A DNA stretch of 60,668 bases from Alphaproteobacteria bacterium. GTDB lineage: Bacteria > Pseudomonadota > Alphaproteobacteria > Micropepsales > Micropepsaceae. This document shows, piece after piece, positions 53,725 to 60,668 of the stretch; positions within the stretch are counted from its first letter, which is position 1; each line of letters starts with the position of its first letter. Location of the stretch: assembly GCA_013697055.1 (NCBI GenBank), contig JACCXK010000028.1, positions 1 to 60,668 on the forward strand, given 5' to 3'. The notes under the pieces were generated by a model that ran no database searches, was not told the DNA's origin, and was given only the letters and a program-made list of their open reading frames with translations. Position numbers and translations under genes: made by a program.

Positions 53725-54437
53725 TGACCAAAGCACTGACCGTCGCGGGACTGTCGCGCCGCCATGGCGCGGTGCAAGCTGTTGACGGGATCGCTTTCGA
53801 AATTGCGGTCGGTGAAGTGTTCGGCCTGCTCGGGGCCAACGGCGCAGGGAAAACCACCATAATCGAATGTGTCCTGGGACTGGTGCGGCCCGATGCCGGG
53901 AGCATTCATATTTGCGGTGTTGACGCGCGGGCCGATGTGCAAGCCGCGCGGGCGAAGACCGGCGCGGTGCTGCAGGCGACAGAATTGCCGGACAAGATCA
54001 CGCCGCGCGAGGCGCTGGAGGTGTTTGGTGCTTTCTATTCCCAGCCGTTGAATAGCGATGCCTTGCTGGACCGCTTCGGCCTGCGGGAAAAGCAGGATGC
54101 GGCTTACGAAAGCCTGTCCGGCGGCCAGAAGCAGCGGTTGGCGCTGGCGCTGGTTTTTGTGGGCGATCCGCAACTTCTGGTGCTGGACGAACCGACCGCC
54201 GGATTGGATATCCAAATGCGGCGGGAGTTGCACGATCATATCCGAGACATGAAGGCTGCCGGCCGCGCCGTGCTGCTCGCGACCCATGACATGGACGAAG
54301 CGGCGCAACTCTGTGACCGCATCGCGGTGATCGCGGGCGGCAAGATTGTGGCGATGGGCGCGCCCGCCGAACTGATCGGCGGCTCGGGCCACACATTGGA
54401 AGACGTGATCCTGAAGCTGACGGGCGGGGTGCGATGA
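53724..54437 (+). CDS. ABC transporter ATP-binding protein
   Basis: 237 residues of the drug/polysaccharide export (CcmA/ABC-2) type. Walker A GANGAGKT (37-44), ABC signature LSGGQKQRLALAL (about 131), Walker B LLVLDEPTAGLD, and the His loop ATHDMDEAA. It starts with GTG at 53724, sharing a single base with the stop of the preceding gene (TAGTG), and its TGA overlaps the permease ATG. Partner of the permease that follows. Confidence 0.92.
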   Translation: MTKALTVAGLSRRHGAVQAVDGIAFEIAVGEVFGLLGANGAGKTTIIECVLGLVRPDAGSIHICGVDARADVQAARAKTGAVLQATELPDKITPREALEVFGAFYSQPLNSDALLDRFGLREKQDAAYESLSGGQKQRLALALVFVGDPQLLVLDEPTAGLDIQMRRELHDHIRDMKAAGRAVLLATHDMDEAAQLCDRIAVIAGGKIVAMGAPAELIGGSGHTLEDVILKLTGGVR

Positions 54438-55819
54438 CGGCGCTGCTGCATCTGACCCTGCTGGGCCTGAAGCTGAATTTCCGCAACCGGATGGCGATAC
54501 TTTACGGCTATCTGTTCCCGCTGATTTTCCTGGTTGCCTTCTGGGCGGTCTATCGGGGCGATCCGGTGCCGCTGGCGCTGCATGTCGGGCAATTCCTCAC
54601 CGTCACGATATTGGGCAGCGCCTGTTTCGGCCTGCCCACCACCATCGTCAGCGAACGCGAGCGCGGGGTGTGGCGGCGTTACCGCTTGTTGCCCGCGCCC
54701 GGCTGGGTGTTTCTGACGAGCGTGCTTCTGGCGCGGGCCATGCTGCTGGTCACCGCGGCGCTGCTGCAGCTGGCGCTGGCTTTCGCGTTCGGCATGCCGG
54801 CGCCCACGCATCCGCTCGGCTTGTTCGCCGCTTTCGCCATGGCGTCTTTCGCTTTTCTCGGCGTCGGCCTGGTGATCGCCATGCTGGTCGACAATGTCCC
54901 GGCGGTGCAGGCGCTGGGCCAGTGCATCTTCCTGCCCATGCTGATAATCGGCGGCGTGGCGGTGCGGCTGGAAAGCCTGCCCAACTGGGCGCAGCATGTC
55001 TCGCTGTTCGCGCCCGCCCGCTATGCGGTGGAGGCGCTGCAGCTTTCCGCCACCGGCGCCGGGCTGTCTCGTGCAGGATTTGATCTTGCCGCGCTGCTGC
55101 TGATCGGCGCAGCAGGCGCCGTCGCGGCCGGCGCTATGTTCCGCTGGGACCGGGCTTTTATCCCGCGCCGCGCCTGGCTGCTGCTGGCCGTCGGCATGTG
55201 GGTGGCGGTCGGCGTTGCCGCGGAAACGCGCGGCCGGGCAACCGTCAGCGCCGTGTCGGATACGCGCGAAGTCGGCACCGCCCGCGACTATGTCGCCGCC
55301 GCACCGAAGCCGCAAACCGCATCCGCCTCCTGGAAAGATGTCACCCAATCCGACATCGACGGAATCGATTTCAAGCGCCTGCCGGCGGATGAAGGCATCA
55401 TCGCGCCGTTGTCGCGTGGCGACGAGGCGCCCGATCCGGCCATTCTTCCCACCCTGGACCGCATCCGCGACGCGATGCCGGGCTGGGCGCCGGGCACTGT
55501 CAGCGATCCGGTGCAGCGCGCGCGCAACCTGCTCGGCATCGCGGCGGTGCCGGACATCCTGCAGATGGAACAGGTGGAGCGCTTTGTACCGCGGCTGGTG
55601 TTCGCGCGGCTGCAGGCGGTGATCCCGCCGCGCGATTTGCCGAAAATCCTGTACTGGATCGCGCTGCATCCCGATGACGGCAGCGATGCGGCGATGCATC
55701 AGCTGGACGCGTTCGGCCTGCCGGACATCACCGGCCCCACCAGGCCGGTAAGGGGACGGGTAATGCTCTACGCCTTCAAGTTGCTGGGCCGGCTGGCGGG
55801 TCCGCTGCCGAACAACTAA
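54434..55819 (+). CDS. ABC-2 type permease with unusual C-terminal periplasmic extension
   Basis: 461 residues. The first about 240 residues form an ABC-2 membrane domain of six helices (LYGYLFPLIFLVAFWAVYRG, SERERGVWRRYRLLPAPGWV with the typical cytoplasmic coupling loop, GQCIFLPMLIIGGVAVRLES). A seventh helix (AWLLLAVGMWVAVGVAA, about 249-265) is followed by about 195 residues rich in Asp, Pro and Arg with no family I know; similar periplasmic tails are not usual for ABC-2 permeases. Normal length would be about 240-260. Substrate unknown. Confidence 0.85.
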   Translation: MTALLHLTLLGLKLNFRNRMAILYGYLFPLIFLVAFWAVYRGDPVPLALHVGQFLTVTILGSACFGLPTTIVSERERGVWRRYRLLPAPGWVFLTSVLLARAMLLVTAALLQLALAFAFGMPAPTHPLGLFAAFAMASFAFLGVGLVIAMLVDNVPAVQALGQCIFLPMLIIGGVAVRLESLPNWAQHVSLFAPARYAVEALQLSATGAGLSRAGFDLAALLLIGAAGAVAAGAMFRWDRAFIPRRAWLLLAVGMWVAVGVAAETRGRATVSAVSDTREVGTARDYVAAAPKPQTASASWKDVTQSDIDGIDFKRLPADEGIIAPLSRGDEAPDPAILPTLDRIRDAMPGWAPGTVSDPVQRARNLLGIAAVPDILQMEQVERFVPRLVFARLQAVIPPRDLPKILYWIALHPDDGSDAAMHQLDAFGLPDITGPTRPVRGRVMLYAFKLLGRLAGPLPNN

Positions 55820-57690
55820 AGCGATGCGCTGACGCCGCCGCGCATTACCACGCCGGGGGCAGGAAAGCCCACCACATCCTCGTAGCGGCGGTCGAAAATG
55901 TTATCGACTCCCAGCTTCAGCGCCAGATTGGGCAGCACTTTATAGGACACGGCCAGATCCGCCCGCACATGGCCGGGCAGCGCGACATCGCCGGTGGGGA
56001 CGGCATTGTCGGTCATGCGGCCGGTGTGGTTGAGGTCGAAGCTGACATTCCAGGCCGGATCCGGCCGCCAGTTCACCGTCGCGCCCGCCAGCCAGCTGGG
56101 CACATCGCGCAGCGCCGCGCCGGTCAGGGTGTTGTGGGCGTTGGTGTAGGACAGACGCGGGGTGGCGCTGAGCGTGCCCCATGTCAGTTCCAGCGACGTC
56201 TCGATGCCCCGCACATGCACGGTGGAGAGATTGATCAGCTTCGGCACCGCGCCGGGGCGAAAATCGATAAGGTCGCGGTAATTGGTGGCATAGGCTTCCA
56301 CTTTCCAGCGTCCGAAATTCCACAGCTTTTGGGTGACGCCGGCTTCGAAATTCTCCGCTTCTTCCGGCTTCAAGCCGGGGTCACCCACGATCGGATTGCC
56401 CAGGGCATAGAAGCTGGGAAGCTTGTAGGCCTTGCCCCACAAAAGCTGAAACTGTGTGCCCCAATCGGTGAGCGCGTAGTCGGCGCGCAGTTGCGGGCTG
56501 AAATGATGGGTAGCGCCGGTATCATCATAACGCCCGCTGGCCGACAGGCTGAGCTGCGGCATAACCTGATAACGCGCTTCGGCAAAGCCGGCCCACAAGG
56601 TGCGGTCCAACGCGAACCTGGTGGGCAGCCTGGCCGGTGCGAACTGCAGGAAGCCGTCATCCACGCCGTGATCGGCCTGCATGTCCACGCCCAGCGCCGC
56701 TTCCAGTCCCGGCAATGGCGTCAGGCGATTGGTCCATGTCACTTCGTGACGATTGAAACGCGCTTTGTCGCCATTGGCGGGAATGCCTGTGGGCGTCTGG
56801 GCGCTGGCGGCGACGCCGGGCGAAACTGCGTCGGAGGCGCGATCATAAAAGCCGTAATCCAGCACCATGGTCCACCAGCCGGTGATACCGCGCAGGGCGT
56901 GGGCGCCCAGCACGCCTTCCTGAATGTCGCGGTGATCCAATGTGCGAAGCACAGAAAGCCTTGGCCCGCCGCTGGAATCGGGAAAGGAGGTTGCCGTGCT
57001 GTCGCTGTAGCGGCCGGTGAGATTGATCGCTGTGCCGCCGATCTCCGGCAAGGCCAGCGCGCCATCCAGCGCGGTGCTCTTCAATGTGCTGCCTGCCACC
57101 GGCATGCCATTGTCGGTATAAGAAAGACCGATATTGCCGGTCGCAGCCCCAATGGGGCCGCCCACATGCCCCGCGGCGCGGACATAGCCGAAGCTGCCGC
57201 CTTCCGCCTGCAATCCGGCATCGAATGTTTCGCCGCCGCGCCGCGAAATGATGTTGATCACTCCGCCCACCGCGTCGGAGCCATAGACCGCCGAAGCCGG
57301 CCCGCGCACGAACTCGATCCGTTCGATGTCGTTGAGGTCCAGGGTAGAGAAATCATAGGAGCCGCCACGGGTGTTGGTGGGATCGTTGGCCTTCACCCCG
57401 TCCAGCAGCACCAGGGTGAAATTGGGCTTGGCGCCGCGGGTGAACACCGACACCACGCTGCCGCGCCCGCCCGATTGCTGCACGAACACGCCCGGCAGGT
57501 CGCGCAGCAAGTCCACCACGCTGGAGGGATCGTGCGCCGCGATGGTCGCGGCATCGATTACTGAGACATTGCTGCCGGCATCTTGCGCGGAAAGGCGCGT
57601 GGCGGTGACGATGACATTTTCCGATTGGGCAAGGACCGACAGCGGCCAAAGGCACAACGCGGCGATGGACGCAGCCGTCAGGAGTTTCAT
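55816..57690 (-). CDS. TonB-dependent outer-membrane receptor, BtuB-like
   Basis: 624 residues. Signal peptide and TonB-box-like start (NVIVTATRLSAQDAGSNVSV), plug domain (LRDLPGVFVQQSGGRGSVVS, TRGAKPNFTLVLLDGVKAND, YDFSTLDLNDIERIEFVRGP, ASAVYGSDAVGGVINIISRR) and a full barrel ending in VMRGGVSASL. The short plug and lack of long loops are like BtuB-type receptors for cobalamin or other small chelates. I saw no cobalamin riboswitch upstream, so B12 as substrate is not supported. Start ATG 57690 (an in-frame GTG lies at 57693). Convergent with the ABC permease, with four bases of stop overlap. Confidence 0.88.
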   Translation of the reverse strand: MKLLTAASIAALCLWPLSVLAQSENVIVTATRLSAQDAGSNVSVIDAATIAAHDPSSVVDLLRDLPGVFVQQSGGRGSVVSVFTRGAKPNFTLVLLDGVKANDPTNTRGGSYDFSTLDLNDIERIEFVRGPASAVYGSDAVGGVINIISRRGGETFDAGLQAEGGSFGYVRAAGHVGGPIGAATGNIGLSYTDNGMPVAGSTLKSTALDGALALPEIGGTAINLTGRYSDSTATSFPDSSGGPRLSVLRTLDHRDIQEGVLGAHALRGITGWWTMVLDYGFYDRASDAVSPGVAASAQTPTGIPANGDKARFNRHEVTWTNRLTPLPGLEAALGVDMQADHGVDDGFLQFAPARLPTRFALDRTLWAGFAEARYQVMPQLSLSASGRYDDTGATHHFSPQLRADYALTDWGTQFQLLWGKAYKLPSFYALGNPIVGDPGLKPEEAENFEAGVTQKLWNFGRWKVEAYATNYRDLIDFRPGAVPKLINLSTVHVRGIETSLELTWGTLSATPRLSYTNAHNTLTGAALRDVPSWLAGATVNWRPDPAWNVSFDLNHTGRMTDNAVPTGDVALPGHVRADLAVSYKVLPNLALKLGVDNIFDRRYEDVVGFPAPGVVMRGGVSASL

Positions 57691-57803
57691 CACGCAACAT
57701 GCCGTTCTTGAGCGGCCGGGACGCTAGCGGCGCATCCAGCGGAACGCAAATGGCATCATTGTGGCAAGCTGCACGGCGCAGCATGCGCCGAACGGCAAAC
57801 GGC

Positions 57804-57822
57804 GTGACGCATCCTGCGTCAC
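57804..57822 (-). terminator. small hairpin at the 3' end of the quinoprotein gene
   Basis: GTGACGC (57804-57810), loop ATCCT, GCGTCAC (57816-57822). It overlaps the stop codon of the quinoprotein gene. No T run follows in the direction of transcription, so it is at best a weak terminator or mRNA end-protecting structure. Confidence 0.35.
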
Positions 57823-59606
57823 TGTGGCAAGGCGAAGATGTAGACCATGTTGCCGCCGCTGGGCTGGTCCAGGTCCGGCCGCACCTGGATCGGCCCGTTG
57901 TTGAAGCCACCGCCGGCTGCCACCGCGATATACTGGCGTCCGCCGACCTTGAAGGTCACCGTCGCGCCGAACACCTGCGACCCCAGCCGTGTCTGCCACA
58001 GCAAGGTGCCGTCCTTCTGGTCGAAGGCGCGCAGGTAACGGTCCATGGAACCGTTGAACAGGATGCCGCCGGCCGTGGCCAGCACCGGCGAATAGTTCGA
58101 GCCCGGCGTCTCCCAGCTCCACAAGGTCTGGCCGGTTTCCACCGAGATGGCGTCCAGCCGCCCGATGTTGGTGGCGCCATCAGCCAGCACCTGCGGCCCG
58201 ATGGTGTTGTACTGGTCCTTGGGCTTGGAGGGGATGTTGTCCACCCGCACCTTATAGTCGGCGCACAGGTTCTGCAGCTGCACATACAGCACATTGGTCT
58301 GCGGGCTATAGGCCGAGAACGGCCAGTCGCGCCCGCCGGCATGGGTCGGGCACTGGTGATAGGCCTTCTTGAAATCGGTGATGAACATCTCGGGGTTGGG
58401 CGTGACCTTGCCCTTGGCATCGATGCCCGTGACCAAATTCTGGAACACGGTGGACTTGGCCCACAGGAAGTCGCCCTTGGCAGCGTCGAAGCTCCACATG
58501 ATGGAGGTCTTGCACGGCACGCCCGTCAAAGTGCGGCGGCTGGGGAAAGCGGCCTTGCGGCCGATCGCCATCATGCCCTTGGCTTTGGGATCGGGCGCGA
58601 CCTTGGTGGTGATGGGCAGCATCTCGAAAGTGCATTCCTGGTCGGCATTGTCCTGCGGAATGACCTGGTGCTTCCACACGATCTTGCCGGTCTTCGGCTC
58701 GATGGCGAAGCGCGTGTTGGTGCCCGCCAGGGTGGCGACGCCCTTGACGCCGCGCTGGGTGTCGGATGACGGACCCACGCCGCTGGAGCCGTAAAAAGCC
58801 AGATTCAGTTCGGGATCATAGGTGATCGGTCCCCACACGCCGGTCATCCAGCGCTGGTCGAACGGCATGCCGCCCCAGGTCTCATCCCCCGGCTCGCCCG
58901 GCTTGGGGATCAGCATGTTGCGCCACAATTCCTTGCCGGTCACCGCATCGTTGCCGGTGACATAGCAGCCTTGCGGCGCTTCCTGGCAACTGGCGCCCGC
59001 GATCACCACGCCATCGACCACAATCGGCCCGGTGGTGTTGGTGATATAAAGGTCGCCGCCGCGATTGACCTCCCACAATTCCTTGCCGGTCCTGGCATCC
59101 AGCGCCATCAGGAAGTTGTCGCGCGTGATGGTGTAAAGCTTGTCTTCCCAGAGGAAGACGCTGCGCTTGCGCTGGCCCCAGAAATTGTTGTGGAAGGCCT
59201 CCTGCGACGGCAGGGTGCGGCGGTATTGCCAGAGCAGGTCGCCGGTTGCCGCGTCGATGGCCTGGATCACGTCATTGGGGTTGCCCAGGAACATCACGCC
59301 CTTGTAGACGATGGGGGTGGCCTCGTTGATGCCGCTTTCCATGGTGCGCGACCACACCAGTTGCAGGCCTTTCACATTGGTCTTGTTGATCTGGTCGAGG
59401 CCAGAAAAGCCATAGCCCTCGTAATTGCCCCGCATCATCAGCCAGTCATTGGGATCGGGCTTGCGCAGCACCGCGGCCGTGACCGGTACGAATTCCTTTA
59501 GGGGATGAGGCGCGATGGTGACGCCCTTGATGGATTCCGGGGCCTGCGCCACGGCCATGCAGGCCGAAGCCAGCAACAAACCCAATGTCAGCGTCTTGAA
59601 AGACAT
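57819..59606 (-). CDS. PQQ-dependent alcohol dehydrogenase-like quinoprotein (methanol/ethanol family)
   Basis: 595 residues; ATG 59606 is best placed behind CAGGGG (ATG 59612 is too close to it). Signal peptide MSFKTLTLGLLLASACMAVA. Eight-bladed propeller of the QEDH/MDH type: NDWLMMRGNYEGYGFSGLDQ, TPIVYKGVMFLGNPNDVIQA, GVWGPITYDPELNLAFYGSS, TFEMLPITTKVAPDPKAKGM, CPTHAGGRDWPFSAYSPQTN, and the end GGGFNNGPIQVRPDLDQPSG. The adjacent-cysteine pair that covers PQQ in classic enzymes (C-C-x-x-V-N-R-G) is absent: the region reads AFHNNFWGQRKRSVFLW. Oxidation of an alcohol or similar is likely; the aldehyde dehydrogenase gene just upstream (same strand, about 70 bp) fits a follow-up step. Confidence 0.82.
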   Translation of the reverse strand: MSFKTLTLGLLLASACMAVAQAPESIKGVTIAPHPLKEFVPVTAAVLRKPDPNDWLMMRGNYEGYGFSGLDQINKTNVKGLQLVWSRTMESGINEATPIVYKGVMFLGNPNDVIQAIDAATGDLLWQYRRTLPSQEAFHNNFWGQRKRSVFLWEDKLYTITRDNFLMALDARTGKELWEVNRGGDLYITNTTGPIVVDGVVIAGASCQEAPQGCYVTGNDAVTGKELWRNMLIPKPGEPGDETWGGMPFDQRWMTGVWGPITYDPELNLAFYGSSGVGPSSDTQRGVKGVATLAGTNTRFAIEPKTGKIVWKHQVIPQDNADQECTFEMLPITTKVAPDPKAKGMMAIGRKAAFPSRRTLTGVPCKTSIMWSFDAAKGDFLWAKSTVFQNLVTGIDAKGKVTPNPEMFITDFKKAYHQCPTHAGGRDWPFSAYSPQTNVLYVQLQNLCADYKVRVDNIPSKPKDQYNTIGPQVLADGATNIGRLDAISVETGQTLWSWETPGSNYSPVLATAGGILFNGSMDRYLRAFDQKDGTLLWQTRLGSQVFGATVTFKVGGRQYIAVAAGGGFNNGPIQVRPDLDQPSGGNMVYIFALPQ

Positions 59607-59674
59607 GCACATCCCCTGCTGGCGCGATCCGCGCCTGTTTGGGGAATGATAGCGGATTTTCGCGGCCTGGCTAC

Positions 59675-60668
59675 TCAGCCCCGATTGCGGATGACCAGGT
59701 TGCGGATCTCGGTCATGTCTTCCATGGCAAAGCGCACGCCTTCGCGCCCCAGTCCGGAATCCTTGACCCCGCCATAGGGCATGTTGTCGACCCGGTAGGA
59801 GGGAACATCGCCGATCACCACGCCGCCCACTTCCAGTCTGTCCCAGGCACGCATCGCCTTGAACAGGTCGCGGGTGAAGATGCCGGCCTGCAGGCCGAAT
59901 TTGGAATCGTTCACTTGGGTAAGCACCGCCTCGAAGTCGCTGAACTTCGACAAGGTGGCGACCGGGCCGAAGGCTTCCTCGCAATTCAGCTTGGTGGATT
60001 TGCCGACATTCTCCAGCAGGGTGGCCTGCAGCATGGCGCCGTCGCGCTTGCCGCCGCACAGGACCGTGGCGCCGTCGGCGGCCGCTTCCTTGATCCAGTT
60101 TTCCAGCCGCTCGGCTTCCTTCACATCGATCATGGGACCGATGAAGGTCTTCTCGTCGCGCGGATCTCCGCACACCAGTGCGCCGGCGCGTTCGACCAGC
60201 TTCTTTTTCAAGGGTTCATAGATGGTCTCATGGATGAAGATGCGCTGCACCCCGATGCAGGACTGGCCCGACTGGTAGAAAGCGCCGAAGGTGATGCGCT
60301 CCACCGCATCGTCAAGGTCGGCATCGGCATCCACCACCACGGCGGCATTGCCGCCCAGTTCCAGCACAACTTTCTTCTTGCCGGCCTTGGCTTTCAGCGC
60401 CCAGCCCACATCAGGCGAGCCGGTGAAGGACAACAGCTTCAGCCGCTCGTCGGTGGTGAAGAGGTCGCTGCCATGCCGCGTGGCGGGCAGAATCGAGAAA
60501 GCGCCCTTGGGCAGCTTGGTCTCTGCCAGCACTTCGCCGATGATGATGGCGCCCAGCGGGGTGCGCGAGGCGGGCTTCATCACGAACGGGCAACCAACCG
60601 CCAGCGCCGGCGCGATCTTGTGCGCCGCCAGGTTCAGCGGGAAGTTGAACGGCGAGACAAAGGAGCAG
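59675..60668 (-). CDS. aldehyde dehydrogenase (NAD(P)+), 5' end outside window
   Basis: 331 residues of the C-terminal part; the frame is open to the window edge. The region from CSFVSPFNFPLNLAAHKIAP through the NAD-binding lobe reads as class ALDH. Catalytic residues present: Glu in VVLELGGNAAVV and Cys in QSGQSCIGVQRIF; the late motif EEAFGPVATLSKFSDFEAVL, LQAGIFTRDLFKAM and PYGGVKDSGLGREGVRFAME are standard. It is upstream of the alcohol-type quinoprotein on the same strand and may oxidise its aldehyde product, although one enzyme is cytoplasmic and the other periplasmic. Confidence 0.9.
   Translation of the reverse strand, partial: CSFVSPFNFPLNLAAHKIAPALAVGCPFVMKPASRTPLGAIIIGEVLAETKLPKGAFSILPATRHGSDLFTTDERLKLLSFTGSPDVGWALKAKAGKKKVVLELGGNAAVVVDADADLDDAVERITFGAFYQSGQSCIGVQRIFIHETIYEPLKKKLVERAGALVCGDPRDEKTFIGPMIDVKEAERLENWIKEAAADGATVLCGGKRDGAMLQATLLENVGKSTKLNCEEAFGPVATLSKFSDFEAVLTQVNDSKFGLQAGIFTRDLFKAMRAWDRLEVGGVVIGDVPSYRVDNMPYGGVKDSGLGREGVRFAMEDMTEIRNLVIRNRG

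Noticed and set aside
57691..57818. Cobalamin riboswitch upstream of the BtuB-like receptor
   Set aside because: The 128-bp gap is too short and no B12-box-like sequence or conserved helices are apparent.

Overview
The window is about 61 kb of high-GC, densely packed bacterial DNA with short gaps, many ATGA/TGATG stop-start overlaps and several convergent genes that overlap at their 3' ends. Gene content (TonB-dependent receptors, MadLM/MatB malonate genes, Novosphingobium-type ManD, several PQQ quinoproteins, CHASE2/FecR signalling, a PEP-CTERM protein) suggests a chemoheterotrophic, probably alphaproteobacterial, Gram-negative organism living on plant- or soil-derived carbon. That placement is inference. 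I found no rRNA, tRNA, CRISPR array, transposase or phage gene.

Layout. 1-4002: the 3' end of a TonB-dependent receptor, a small secreted protein with a good terminator, a GT1-type glycosyltransferase, a decayed LysR-like fragment and a lone ModA-like binding protein. 4281-9521: a very large Gly/Asn-rich repeat protein ending in a PEP-CTERM signal, split by one in-frame TAA. 9676-21047: exported or nutrient-scavenging functions, namely a Tat-exported phosphocholine-type phospholipase C, a gamma-glutamyltransferase, a POT peptide symporter, a penicillin-acylase family amidase, a GH78 alpha-L-rhamnosidase and an aldose 1-epimerase. 21147-26794: an amidohydrolase and a malonate island (madL, madM, matB, a hydratase-like gene and an IclR regulator with a strong palindrome upstream). 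27014-34039: two tandem PQQ glucose-dehydrogenase-like enzymes, a sorbosone-dehydrogenase-like lipoprotein, and two DUF4142 paralogues flanking a GFA-family gene that carries an in-frame TGA.

34114-38854 is an overlapping three-gene operon for a 2-oxoacid:ferredoxin oxidoreductase with its own FAD/Fe-S oxidoreductase. 39100-44744 holds an MFS transporter, a class V aminotransferase and a large FAD/Fe-S D-2-hydroxyacid dehydrogenase-like protein. 44755-49621 is a signalling island: RsbW-like ATPase, FecR protein, OmpA-like lipoprotein, CHASE2-PP2C phosphatase, MBL-fold protein and STAS protein. 49758-60668 holds D-mannonate dehydratase, a PVC-type cytochrome c dehydrogenase joined by a one-base overlap to a two-gene ABC transporter, a BtuB-like TonB receptor, a methanol/ethanol-type quinoprotein lacking the usual cysteine pair, and a truncated aldehyde dehydrogenase.

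Taken together, the region reads as outer-membrane import and periplasmic oxidation (four quinoproteins and one cytochrome c fusion) feeding sugar, hydroxyacid and dicarboxylate catabolism. The best candidate for an undescribed system is the 44.7-49.6 kb island. It carries every part of a partner-switching pathway (anti-sigma kinase, phosphatase with a periplasmic sensor, STAS antagonist) together with envelope FecR and OmpA proteins. Three genes or gene remnants (LysR-like, PEP-CTERM, GFA) are each broken by a single in-frame stop with coding similarity on both sides, which points to real decay or to assembly errors.
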